Source: Ziziphus jujuba (taxonomy: Eukaryota; Streptophyta; Magnoliopsida; Rosales; Rhamnaceae). Taken from it: a DNA stretch of 64,000 nucleotides. Shown here in pieces: positions 15,101 through 25,957 of the stretch (positions are counted from its first letter, which is position 1; each line of letters begins with the position of its first letter). Both the position numbers and the translations under genes were made by a program. The stretch covers positions 5,096,501 through 5,160,500 of the forward strand of contig NC_083381.1 of NCBI RefSeq assembly GCF_031755915.1, in the 5' to 3' direction. The notes beneath the pieces are model-generated. The model did not search any database. It saw only the letters and a program-made list of their open reading frames with translations, and was not told where the DNA came from.

Positions 15101-16948
15101 TCATGAACACTGTTATCATCTATGCTAAAATGAAAACATGAGCTTTCTACAATTCGACTGGTTACAGGATCTGTTTCTTGAATCATTTTTCTTTTCTAAA
15201 AAACTTAACTTTATTGATTATTTTATAGTGTGAAAGTCATGCTCTGTCTTAATTTTATTTCATTTGAGTTGTAACAGGATGGTCAAAGGGAAAGGATTTG
15301 GGGGATGACTGGCCAAGAATCAAATCCAGCATTATTATTCCGCATTTATGTTGATTATGGTCGTTATACAGAAGCTACAAATCTTTTGATCGAGTATATT
15401 GATTCATATGCGTCAATGGTAATTTTTTTTTTCTTCACAAGCAAAAAAAGTAATACAAGGAAATTACGTCAATGTTAAATTTATCATAATATTATGTAGG
15501 GAAATTTATGCTTGCATATTCTTTATTTTATATCTCTATTACGTTACTGTTTTAGGTTAATGTGATTACGATCAATTTTACATGTTACTACATTGATGGG
15601 GATAATTGTGTAGTCATGAATTTCTGTGTTATGCTATCAAAGAAAAATATGTTGAGGGTGTGTTTCACACCATCAAATGAAGTTGATCATGAGTTCTACT
15701 ATTCATTCTTTTGAGTATTGTACAAAATTTTGAATAGTTTCTTCATGTGGCAAGGATCTTGATCTTGATCTTGATATACTGTTTTGATTATCCATCATTT
15801 GTGTTGGTGGCTCCTAATATATCTGATCCAATACTTGTTTTTGACATGGAAATTTAAAATGCTACTTTCAAAGGAAAAATAATTGTTTCTCCATCTTTTG
15901 CCCTTTCTAAATGATGTTTTTCTTTATGGTTCTTAGAAACCCTTTGGGATAGTGATGGAGAATAAGAATAGAACATGAATAAATAATTATAAGAGGGTTT
16001 TTTAATATTTTGTTGTTTTATTAGGATTTTGATTGATTTATTTCGGTTTTTTAATATTATATTTGGGTTTTGGTTGACCTTCCTCATTTAATGGGGTTTC
16101 CTATTATATTTAGTTCCTAATGTTAGTAGGTTGTTTTATTATGAATGGTGTTCTTTGAAACCCTAAACTGTAGATTTTGAATGATATTGAATGTATTTAA
16201 GTTTATTATTGCTTTATTGTTCTCTACTGTATTCTTCGTTGGTTCCTTATGAGTTAGCTTTTGCTTTTAAGCCATAGAAGAAGAAAAACAGAAGTTACCA
16301 TAGTTTATGAAAATGAAAGAAGATTTATTGGGACAATAGTGATATTTACTTTGTTGTTGAAGTAATTGAAGATAAAATAGGATTAACAAGAAGTCTTTGA
16401 GTTTTAAATAGTTTTCCTAGTTTTTTATGAAGAGCTATTTTTTTTGATATTTTATTTTATTATATATATATATATATATATTTAAAGAATGTGAAGAGCG
16501 TGAAGAAGTTATGTTCTTCTTGCTTTGTCTAGAACTAGAAACTCATGTTGTGCAAAGTACCCAAATACTCTTTGAAACTCAATGATTACTACACTCTCAA
16601 TGCTGAATATATTTACTCTAATTACGTTTTACAGAGGCCTGCAGACATAATCATTCGGAAAAAGCCATTTGCAATTTGGTTTCCATACACAGCAATCCAG
16701 CGCCTGTGGTGCCAACTTGAGGAATTGATTAGGTTGGGTCGCATGGAAGACCAATGTGATAAACTGAAAAGGCTGTTACATGGAGCTCTATTGAAACATC
16801 TTGAGCTAGTAAGTTTATTTTCAATTTACAGATTCCATCCATCAACCCTGCTGCCATGCCGTTGTTATGAAATTCATTGGTCTTTTTGGTTTATTGTTTT
16901 CAGCTAAAGGTGGACTCCGAGGATGCAATTTCTGCTGCGGTTAGATAA
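125..16948 (+). CDS. NUP160: Nuclear pore complex protein NUP160, 3' 24 exons (5' end outside window)
   Basis: NUP160 is a scaffold subunit of the outer-ring Nup107-160 (Y) complex of the nuclear pore, needed for pore assembly and mRNA export; the plant protein is also called SAR1. I recognise it from exon-encoded stretches such as LFVLHSDGILRVWDL (end of the N-terminal beta-propeller), GCIDVKLTSDKIWILK and, near the C-terminus, NLLIEYIDSYASM. Exons that keep one frame: 125-185, 1216-1373, 1816-1898, 3067-3171, 3272-3369, 4333-4453, 6300-6482, 6607-6799, 6923-7494, 8746-8908, 9203-9477, 9587-9774, 10756-10832, 10957-11300, 11713-11781, 11863-12181, 12355-12483, 12581-12689, 12826-12897, 13018-13153, 14336-14443, 15278-15418, 16635-16808, 16904-16948. 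They give 1,306 codons plus TAA. As plant NUP160 is about 1,500 residues, roughly 190 N-terminal residues are missing to the left. The intron after 1373 uses a GC donor. No coding damage was seen. Confidence 0.93.
10395..10518. repeat. 62-bp tandem duplication in a NUP160 intron
   Basis: Two adjacent 62-bp copies (10395-10456 and 10457-10518) both start TGGCATGTTATGGTTTTTCA and end in TTTAGGTG, with a few mismatches. They lie deep in the intron between the exons ending at 9774 and starting at 10756, so the protein is not affected. Confidence 0.85.
12714..12797. repeat. 42-bp tandem duplication in a short NUP160 intron
   Basis: AATATCAATAGAGAAAGTCA followed by a pyrimidine-rich tail occurs twice (12714-12755 and 12756-12797), almost identical. 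The second copy ends 28 bp before the exon at 12826, so it lengthens the branch-point/polypyrimidine part of this intron. Confidence 0.85.
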
Positions 16949-16961
16949 TTTGACCAAATAT

Positions 16962-17446
16962 AATAGCGTGCTGGAGCAGGTGGTGTTATCTGATATAGTA
17001 GAGGAAATATGGTTGACTGGTTGAGTTGTGGGGGTTGAAGCTGGCCTGGAAGCTTGGAGTGAGGAAGATTAATGTGGGATTGGATTTGAAAATTGTGATC
17101 AATTGGATCTGTAATGGCATTTATCTGAATGACCCTTGTTATATGGTATGGTGGTGGGGATGTAAAGATTTTTTTCAGAAGGAGTGGGAGACTACCATCA
17201 CTCATGTATACAGGAAATGTAGTAGGTTAAGCTGATTTCCTTGCTAGTTACAGTTTTGATTGTTGATTAGGTATTCGTGTCTTGGAAAAGGTTCCTAACA
17301 TGGCCAGCTGAGGAGATGAGATTTTGTTTGCTGACTGTATAGGGACTCCTTCCCCTCGTAAAGTGCCTGTCTAGGTTTTTGATTCCGGGGCTTTAGCCTC
17401 CCATGTTTAACAACCCAAAAAAAAAAAAAAAAAAAGAAAGAAAAAG
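16962..17446 (+). mobile_element. 5'-truncated LINE (RNase H end plus poly(A)) behind NUP160
   Basis: About 15 bases after the NUP160 stop the sequence reads like the C-terminal RNase H-type domain (RVT_3) of a plant non-LTR retrotransposon. It starts near AGAGGVI, followed by a stop. Then comes an open stretch, 17026-17235, with GLKLAWKLGVRKINVGLDLK, NWICNG and EWETTITHVYRK, all typical of this domain. The segment is followed by a further 180 bases and an A-rich tail at 17418-17446. Only the 3' end of a LINE is present, in the gene's orientation, so it is a dead copy that probably now forms part of the NUP160 3' UTR. No clear target duplication was found. Confidence 0.75.
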
Positions 17447-19902
17447 AAAAAAAAGGTTGCAGTTAAGTTGCAGTTAACCACTTAGAACATTAGTGCTGGT
17501 TTATGAATGCTAGATATGAATCAGTTCATAGATGTTGGGCTATTTGTTTGCCATTTGAGGCTGCTTAGGCGGCTAAAAATGGATAATGACTATGAGATAC
17601 CTGAAAAATAGATGGGTTGTTTATGGTGGAAACTTGAGAGGTTATTGTTGCTGTTTGTTGGCGGCTTTTCTCTGATCTTGTATGTGTATTAAAAATATAT
17701 GTAGCACAGCTTTAAAGTTTGTTTAAATTGCATGGAAGGAATGTCCTTTTGATTCTGTTATTCAATTTTCCAACTGGAGCTACAAAATTTCATTTACCGT
17801 GAAAGTCTATAGCGGTTAAGTATGAATGCTGGTGTTTTACCAAAAAGATGTACCTAGGAGTTTGTTTCTGTGTTAACCCATTACTAACTGTCCCAACTTT
17901 GAGGCAAATGATCTGAGGAGGAACAAATCTGAATTGGTATTTGGAGATATTGGATGGTTTTATTTTTTATTTTTTATTTATTTTTTATTTTTTCATATTG
18001 TTTTTTCTTTTACATTTTTACACATTTTCTTGGGATTAAAGGTTAGGTTGTCGCTTGGTTTTTAATGTACATATGGAAACCCACTTGTAAAATCTAGAAA
18101 ATGGACTTAGAAATCAAACACAAAGGTTAGCTACTAGCAAATGGTAATAAAAAAACTATTAGAATTTTTGATCTCGGAAAAAAAAAAGTTTGCAGTTATA
18201 AATAGAGAAGGGAAGTACCTAATTGCCCACATTCTTGTCTCTTGTTAAGCAATATACGGAAGACACGCAGTATAAATATTAGTTAGGGAAGTGCTTTAAA
18301 ACAGAGTTATATATGCAGGTCATTATCGGACCACGATTGCAAAAAAAATAAAAATAAAATAAAATAAAGTAGAAAAACAAGGTCTAACAAACTGAATGGG
18401 AAATGTATGTATTATGTAATTGAATTAAGAGATTCATGACAAAGATATCGTGCTTGCAATTTCATTTACCAAATCAATCCTAAACAAAAAGTCAGATGTC
18501 TTTTTCTAATTATTAATTAATTTAAATGTGGAGTTGGTGGATGCACAATTATGCAAATAGTAGTATATAGCAGCTGCTTGCACTACAAATTAACATTAGA
18601 TAGATACCCTTTTCATTTTTCTACATAATATTATTTTACATATTAATTATGATGTGGGATATAACATAACTAAAAAGGACTTTTATTTTTACACATAAAA
18701 CTACATTAACACGCCATGTGTTTTGGGCTTTTTTAAACTCTACTTTTTATATTTAATGGAAATTGCATTTATATCTCATTAGATTATTTCCTTTGAATCT
18801 TCATCAACCTAATAGTTAGTCTACAGTTTACACATTTTGTAAATGCAAAATTATCCATGTATATGTAACAAATGTAACATTGGATAATCTATATATTTAC
18901 ATTAAGAAAAACAACATATCCATGAAATTTAAATTTGTCTACCTCTTTTTAACGTATTTAAATATACAATTTTGGTATGGTGCATATCAAATATTAGACA
19001 ACATATTGTCTGACAAAAATTTCAAATAATATATTGCTTGATTTTAAATGCATAAATTATGATGTATACCTAATATGCACCATAGAAAAAGATTTAAATA
19101 CAATACAATTTTAGTTGGCTATATATACTGAAAGTGTGATATATTTATTTTACTTTTTTTGTAGAATTGTTATATTGCAAGGTTGATTGCATTTTTCATA
19201 CCATTTTGTTAAATAGTTTTGCATTTTTGGCAAATAATTTTAAAACTCATTATTTTGATGTTTAATTTTTTAATTTGATGCAATTTGGTCTGATTTGACT
19301 TTTGGCTTAAAGGAGTTTTGATAGCTGTGTCTTATGTGACTCTTATGTGACTTATGATGTGAGAATGAAAATCCAATTCTCTTTAAAATAGAAAATGTTA
19401 AAATGCAAAATTTAAAACCTAAAAGTGCTATACAGTTACTAGATGTGTGTATATATATTTTCTAGTTTATTCAATATTTGGTACTTTAGTACTTTCTAAT
19501 TTGAGATATATGCATTTTAATACCGATAATATGATCGGCCTTTAGTCTTCCTCTAAATCAAAATGGTCAAAATTGCAGCAAGCAAAAAAATTATGGTTCA
19601 AAATGGAGTTTTGAAACTGAGTCCAAAAGTGGAAATTTAAAAATTAGAGGATATCAAACTAGACATGTAACTGCAATTATGTAAAGCAATAACAACATAG
19701 GTGTTATTACACATTTTTTTTTTTTTTTGTTTATATACTCTACAAATAGAAATTAGACTTTTTATTATTATTTTTATGAATGATTAATCATTTTCTCACC
19801 TAGCTATCTCAAATCCATAACCTCTCAATCATAGATGGAAGTGGAACATTTTTATCATCTCAGTCATAGGTGTGGGTGGAACCTTTTTATTATTATTTTT
19901 TA
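17447..19902. other. AT-rich intergenic DNA downstream of NUP160
   Basis: No coding pattern is visible. The first few hundred bases may belong to the NUP160 3' UTR. The rest is AT-rich with several A and T runs (for example 17958-17996 and 18340-18370). Confidence 0.6.
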
Positions 19903-20067
19903 ATAATGCTAAAGATATTAAACAATCTACCAATATATTTATAAAGTTACATATAATCTTTAAAGGTTTTCTTATCCATATTATTTAAATTATATTAATT
20001 TTTAATCAATAATGTCATATTAATACATGTAAATATTTTGATAGACTTTTTGGTATCCATAGTATTG
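19903..20067. mobile_element. MITE, same family as the 21.5-22.5 kb cluster
   Basis: The left end reads AATGCTAAAGATATTAAACA. The complement of the right end reads AATACTATGGATACCAAAAA, and the similarity continues inward for about 40 bases. Length is about 165 bp with no coding capacity, so it is a non-autonomous inverted-repeat element. Confidence 0.65.
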
Positions 20068-21482
20068 TTTTTATTTTATTATTATTATTATTATTATTTT
20101 TTGTGTCTTTTAAAGAATATAATTCTCATTTTAAAACTGAACTATGGAAACCATTTAATAGCCATCTCTGCTTTCCACACCAAACTCTTCTTTCAGGATA
20201 AAGAGTGCTTAACAATTTTTAAAGCGAGCTACCTTATTATAATGACATGAAATTATATTTCGCTTAATTATGGCTCTTGCTGTTAAAAAAACAAAAAAAA
20301 AAAAAAAATTATGGTGCTTGCCATTTCACCACTAATTCCCCCTTATGAGCGGGACATTCATCTCTTTCTTTCTTTTTTCTTTTTTCTTTTTTTTTTCCCC
20401 ATATTTTTTCTATTATAAATGGATCACTAATAAAGGTACGTATATTTGGTTTATTCCAAAAATAAAATTAAAGTAATATTTGGTAGTTGGAAGAGAATGG
20501 GAATGGAACCAATGTTAGAATGGAAATAGTTAAAGAATGAAATGAACAAATTAAATAATTCAAATATGTTTGATTCTATATATCGGAATCAATACTTGAA
20601 TAATAATAATAATAAAAAAATATTTATCATAAATTTGATTATTATTCTTATTTTTAAAATACCAATATTTTAATGGAATCATTACCAAGATATATATCTT
20701 GGTGGCGCTTATACAAAACCAAATTTGCCATCCCCACTGCATTTTTATATGTAATTACCTAAACTCCTTTTGACCTTTTTTATTTTTTTATTTTTTATAT
20801 GATTGGTTGCCTAGTTTTCTTTAGGGGTTAGGCTTCTTCTTCATAGCCCATCGCAGTAAAACAACAACAATTAGGTATAACGCTGATGGCTTGCAGCGAA
20901 GGACTAGTAGTTAACCTCTCCAATAGATATAATTACGGCTTTTCTCCACCAATGACTATTGAGTTTTTATTTTTAACTAGCGTTTGTGGTAGAGGAATTT
21001 TGTGCCTATCTATCTTATCGCATGGCGATTATATTATTGTCAATGGTGGCCACGAGGAGGAGTTGTTATATGGAGGAGATTGTATTCCAATGGAAAAGTT
21101 AAGAAAAATTGTAAGTACGATTGAAATAAAATTTGTTTCAATCACGGGTTAAAAACTAATGTCGAAGAAAATGTATGTAGATGAAGATAAGAGCTTAATT
21201 TAAAAATCCCAAAAAAAGGAAAAGAAAACTTGGTCAAAATTTTCGAAAAGAAAAAAGAAATATAACAAAAAAAGGTTTTTAAGTAATTTTACGTTCCTAT
21301 GCAATGCGGGTAATAATTCTTGTCCAAAAGCACTCTATTATATGTCAATAATTTATTAGATAATATATTAATATAATTTAGTTATGAATTTTATATTAAT
21401 ATAATTTAGTTATGAATTTTTTAAAAAATAAATGTTATTAAATATAAACCAATTAAATATTGTATCATATCTTTTAAGAAAT
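20068..21482. other. Intergenic DNA; no supported gene
   Basis: AT-rich DNA with TTA/TTATTA triplet runs at about 20075-20100. An 88-codon ORF at 20886-21152 has no family I recognise and no visible splice context, so I do not call it. A perfect 28-bp tandem duplication lies at 21365-21420. Confidence 0.5.
21365..21420. repeat. 28-bp perfect tandem duplication
   Basis: ATATTAATATAATTTAGTTA plus GAATTTT is present twice head to tail (21365-21392 and 21393-21420). It lies just left of the MITE cluster. Confidence 0.9.
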
Positions 21483-21669
21483 AATGCTAGGGTATCAAGA
21501 AATTTAACATCTTTATCATGATGATATGTTTTTATTTTATTGGTTAAAAAATTAATACAACTTTAATATGAATAAATGAATCTTTAAAATGATTAATTAA
21601 TTAAATATAAATCAATAAAATAATAACATCTCCTTACTTAGTAAACATATTTTTAGTACCTATAGCATT
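21483..21669. mobile_element. MITE copy A of cluster
   Basis: The left end AATGCTAGGGTATCAAGAAA pairs with the complement of the right end AATGCTATAGGTACTAAAAA. Inside, a second paired block (TTTTATTTTATTGGTT against TTATTTTATTGATTT) makes most of the 187 bp a diverged palindrome. No ORF. Confidence 0.7.
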
Positions 21670-21703
21670 TAGAAAGATTTTAAATTACAACAATGTTACG
21701 AAT

Positions 21704-21916
21704 AATATTAGAGACACCATCTATTTTATCAACATATTTATTAAAAATACACGTTCAAGAATATTTGTCATTATTTTGATTGGTTAACATATTAATATAA
21801 CTTAAAACTAGATAAATAACTTTTGAAAAATAAGTGTTACTAAATTTAAACTAATTAAATAACGACACATATTTCATTAGTAGATATTTTGGTAAATTAG
21901 ATGGTGCTTATAACAT
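21704..21916. mobile_element. MITE copy B of cluster
   Basis: The left end ATATTAGAGACACCATCTAT pairs with the complement of the right end ATGTTATAAGCACCATCTAA. Matching continues about 40 bases inward. About 213 bp, non-coding. Confidence 0.7.
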
Positions 21917-21925
21917 ATTTATACT

Positions 21926-22113
21926 ACTATAGGACCAAAATATATATCAAATAAAATGTCTTAATATATTATTTGTTAGTACTGTCGTATAACTTAAATA
22001 TAGGTAACTGAACTCTTAAATGGCTAAATGAAAAAAATAAGATAATTAAATATTATGGCATCTTTCAGCACATGATTTAATAAATAAATTGGCCATTCTA
22101 ATATTATTGTTAA
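21926..22113. mobile_element. MITE copy C of cluster, more diverged
   Basis: The left end ACTATAGGACCAAAATATAT pairs loosely with the complement of the right end ATATTAGAATGGCCAATTTA. It sits about 10 bp from copy B. Borders are less sure than for A and B. Confidence 0.5.
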
Positions 22114-22159
22114 CATTAATAATATGATGACACAATAAGCAAAGAAAAAAAAAAAAACC

Positions 22160-22250
22160 AATAGTGCTATAAACACAAAATTATTTATTAAAACTTGTTA
22201 TCAGATGATGAGATATAATATAATATGTTAATATATTATTAGTTGATATA
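22160..22250. mobile_element. MITE half-copy
   Basis: AATAGTGCTATAAACACAAA followed by ATTATTTATTAAAACTTG matches the left terminal sequence of this family. No matching right end lies before the next copy begins at 22262, so this looks like a half element. Confidence 0.5.
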
Positions 22251-22261
22251 TTCAAATGAAC

Positions 22262-22472
22262 AATACTAAAAGTGTAAAATAATTTATCAAAATTTTACTA
22301 AAATGTTTACAAAATATATTATCATTATTTGATTGATAAATATTTAATTATATTTATCTTTTAATTATTCATTTATTTATATTTATATTATTTTAATAGT
22401 CCAACCAATAAAATAGTAATTCATATACACTTATGAAAAGGACTTGGTAAATTTTTTGACACTTCTAATATT
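22262..22472. mobile_element. MITE copy D of cluster
   Basis: The left end AATACTAAAAGTGTAAAATA pairs with the complement of the right end AATATTAGAAGTGTCAAAAA. The internal block with TTATTTGATTG pairs with TATTTTATTGG. About 211 bp, non-coding. Confidence 0.7.
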
Positions 22473-23206
22473 ACTCTATTCGAATAATATGGATATGTGA
22501 ACCAAACAACAAACCAAACAACAAACCAATTAAATATTAGTAAACAATTTCTTCATACTCTAGTATTATTGTTTAAAAAAAATTAGGAATTTATATCTTG
22601 AAGAGTTATTTTTTTAAATTTTTATATAATTTTAAATACGGTCTAAATTTACTTCTTTTTTTTTTTAATAAATCAGAAATACAAAACAGTAACCTTTTGA
22701 ACTTAAACCAAAGATAATTGTGAAATTTTATTTATTAATTTTAAATGTGGGGGAGAAAGTAGTGGTTTTGAAGTCATATTCAGAGAGCAGGAACAATAAA
22801 GTTTGTGGGGAGTGGGTCGTAGGAACTATTCCTCGTGTTAAACACTTGAAAAGGAGAGTGAGGAGAGCAATCTTAAGATTTGACTTAGAAATATTTTGTT
22901 AATTATTAATTTGGGATATGCATATGCGGTCTGTATTAAATATTAAATTATATAAATAAAAAAATAAAAAGAGCGAAATATTGATGATATGAATAAAAGA
23001 ATCATTACTCATTATTACATTGCTATTAAATAATTTTATATATTAGCTTGCTGTTGGTGTATTGATGGCTCTTGCCCACCTTTCTCCACATCAAATCACA
23101 AGTGGACACGTAAAGAAGCTGACACAGGCTTCGGCATAGCATATGGTGTCCCTTCCCACGAAAGGCACGCAGGATCTCAATAAAATTGCCATTACTACCA
23201 TAACTT

Positions 23207-23270
23207 AAAATCAAAGGACCCATCTTTGAGCCACAAAAAAAAAAAAAAAAAAAAATCAGAGGACCCATCT
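23207..23270 (+). mobile_element. Minimal retro-insertion: 9 bp plus poly(A) between direct repeats
   Basis: AAAATCAAAGGACCCATCT (23207-23225) is repeated with one mismatch at 23252-23270. Between the copies are only TTGAGCCAC and an A run. A tail of A flanked by a 19-bp duplication is the hallmark of LINE-driven insertion, here with almost nothing else inserted. Confidence 0.6.
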
Positions 23271-23686
23271 CCACCTCCATATGAAAATGAATTCAATATA
23301 AAAGTATGTTTGGCATTGGCAAATAAAAGGGCTTTTTTACCTTATTTGTTTATTTTTAGGTTTATTTTTTTGGACATATGTTGAAATGGGAGAGCATAAT
23401 TCTTTACCTCCACTTGATCAGTCCAGAATTTAAAGTTAATGGTAAGAGTATTATTGCTATATATTATCATTTATAATCATTATTAATGAAATTTATATTT
23501 TAAGTAAGTAATTAAGTATATTAAAATCTATTTGATATTTTAAAACCAGTAACGTTAACCTTTAATACAATTTAATTATTGGTAAATTATTATTAATTTC
23601 ATTAATAATTGTAACGGATAATGATAATTTTTTTTTTCTTTCTAAAATTAATTTTCATATGCACATTGTATCCAAAGGCGCCAAAA

Positions 23687-23722
<36 letters not shown>

Positions 23723-24030
23723 TAAAGAATTCGATAGGGTCAAAATCTGGTAGAATTGAATACTTGCACAATTAGATCATCTCACGGTGAGAAAAGCAAC
23801 CGGCTTTGAAAGGAATAAATTAATCAAATCCGGCCTCCAATAATAAAATATATATACATATATAGGGAGCAGTAGTCAAAACACTGTTAAGGAAAAAATA
23901 GAACATGTTTACAAAATAATGAGAAAGGTGGAGAAGCTAATGCTTGGAAACTTCATATCAGATTTAGAATCTTGGGGGGTGTCAGATTTTGCCTCCAACC
24001 TCCGCTCACAAATCTAAAGCTCCACACGGG

Positions 24031-24100
24031 TGCCATTAATCTGTCTGCTGTGTTCTTTGTCTATATGCCATTAATCTGTCTGCTGTGTTCTCTGTCTTTA
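24031..24100. repeat. 35-bp tandem duplication upstream of the kinase gene
   Basis: TGCCATTAATCTGTCTGCTG and the following TGTTCT-TGTCT occur twice (24031-24065 and 24066-24100) with few mismatches, 205-274 bp before the kinase ATG. This is likely in the promoter or 5' UTR; any effect is unknown. Confidence 0.85.
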
Positions 24101-24304
24101 TTCTCTCTGCCTTCTTTGTCTTCCTCTTTCCTATTCTTCTGCGTCTCTTCCCCACTCCTACCTAACACGTCTTTACTTATATATCCATTAAAAGACGCCA
24201 AGGACTTCTTCATTTGACTTTGGCTTGTTGGCTACCATCTCTTAATTTCCTGTTGGCTATATACATTCATTTCCCATCAGTACTAGTTAAATTAATTACC
24301 ATAT

Positions 24305-25513
24305 ATGATGAAGAACTTGTTCATGTGCCTCCGATTCACAAGTAAGAAACCCAAGCAAAATATTCTTAGTGATGATTATGATGATGATGAGAATTCCAAG
24401 AAAGATATGGATATGGATGTTGTAAGGAAATTCAGTTGGAAGGAGATAGAGAGCTCCACTTCCAACTTCTCTAAAGATAAGGTGATCGGATCCGGTGGCT
24501 TCAGCACCGTCTTCTTAGCGGCCGCCGACTCCGATATTAATATTTCTCAATCTAATTTGGCTGTTAAGATCCAGAGTGGCACTCGAGTTTTCAAGCAGGA
24601 ATTGGACATCCTTCTTCACCTTCATCATCACAATATCGTCAAGCTTGTCGGCTACTCCGATGATATTGATCGAGGTACGTAATTATTTACTGTCACATTG
24701 ATATATTCTTTCATCCATATTGTTTTATCATCTAACAGTACCATAATTATTTTTTCGAACATTTACAATATTTTTTTTAATTCGATATCCTAAATCTAAT
24801 GATTTTCTATATATAAATTTGAATGGTTTATCAATTAAATTAATTTCAATTAATATTTTTAATGTCAAAATAATATTATCAATAATAAACTAATAAATCA
24901 CAATAAAATATAACATAAACTATTTAATGATGTACAACATATAACTTATATATTAAGGAAATTCTTTACAAAAATTATCAAAAATTTATTTTATTATCAA
25001 TAATTGGTCAATTTTCAGGGACCAAAGGATTTATTTTATTATCAGTAAGAGGTCACTTTTTAGGGACCAAATTACCATGGACATAGCAATATAATGCCAC
25101 TTTTGCATTCTATAAATGGTAATAGGACGCTCACATCTACTGTAGTTTGGACATCAATATTGATCATAGAAAACTTATATTACATATATATATTTGAAAT
25201 TGAAGATTAATTTTCTTTTTTGAATTGGGTGGTGACAGAAGAAGGAGCCTTGGTATTTGAGTACGTATCGAACGGGAACTTGCAAGAGAAGCTCCATGGT
25301 GATGATGATGATTATGTCCTTCCTTGGAAAAACCGAATGGCGATAGCCTTCCAGGTAGCCGAAGCAATCGAATATCTTCACGAGAAATGCGCTCTGCAAA
25401 TCGTTCACGGAGATATAAAAGCTTCAAACATCCTACTGGACGAAAATCTCAACTGCAAGCTCTGCGATTTCGGGTTTGCGAAGATGGGGTTTTCATCAAT
25501 GGTTACTACTGGG

Positions 25514-25544
<31 letters not shown>

Positions 25545-25957
25545 GAAGGAGGGTGATGATGATGGGATCTCCGGGTTACACAGACCCACACTATATAAGA
25601 ACTGGTATAGCTTCCAAGAAGAATGACGTGTACAGCTATGGAGTGCTGCTGCTTGAGCTTGTTACAGGCAAAGAGGCATTCTGCTCAACCAGCGGTCAGA
25701 TGTTGGTGTCGGTTGTGGGGCCCACGTTGATTGATGTCCGCGATTTTGAACATCGGAAGGTGGCCGAAATGGTGGACCCACGCTTGGCTGGAGACTTTGA
25801 CGTGGAAGAAGCGAAAACCATGCTTTCAATCTCGGCCATGTGCCTTAATGAGACGGCTGCTCTTAGACCTGGTGCTAATCAGATCTTGAATACCATCAAC
25901 TCCAAAATCTCTTCCATCTCATTCCTTTTCTCATCACTACCCCACCATAAATGCTAA
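24305..25957 (+). CDS. Receptor-like cytoplasmic kinase (RLCK), two exons
   Basis: Exons 24305-24674 and 25239-25957 join in frame (GT...AG) to a 362-residue protein plus stop. It has no signal peptide or membrane segment. After a short acidic N-terminus comes FSWKEIESSTSNFS, typical of RLCKs, then a full kinase domain: Gly loop GSGGFSTVF (62-70), ATP-binding Lys88 in LAVK, Glu99, catalytic loop HGDIKASN (180-187; HGD replaces HRD), DFG at 200-202 and GSPGYTDPHY (233-242). The role is Ser/Thr phosphorylation in the cytoplasm or at the plasma membrane; Cys8 could be lipid-modified (inference). It resembles the small At1g33260-like group, from memory. An Asn-rich run (216-225) lies in the activation segment. 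ATG 24305 is chosen over the immediately following ATG because it is the first; the protein changes by one residue. Confidence 0.9.
25514..25543 (+). repeat. AAC triplet run inside the kinase activation segment
   Basis: Nine AAC codons interrupted by one ATC encode NNNINNNNNN between DFG and GSPGY of the kinase. Pure codon repetition indicates slippage expansion. Confidence 0.9.

Larger units (their letters stand above)
22473..24304. other. Intergenic DNA upstream of the kinase gene
   Basis: No gene is supported. It holds a tiny poly(A) insertion (23207-23270), an AT dinucleotide run (23689-23711) and a 35-bp tandem duplication (24031-24100). The last few hundred bases must contain the kinase promoter and 5' UTR, but I cannot pick a TATA box with confidence because the DNA is AT-rich throughout. 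Confidence 0.6.

Noticed and set aside
16460..16482. AT dinucleotide runs, here and at many other places
   Set aside because: Ordinary plant microsatellites with no further structure.
20886..21152. 88-codon + ORF
   Set aside because: Starts with ATG and is fairly long for this AT-rich DNA, but no motif, no homologue known to me and no gene context.
25164..25626. Minus-strand and shifted-frame ORFs over the kinase
   Set aside because: They are shadows of the kinase second exon; only the + frame carries kinase motifs.
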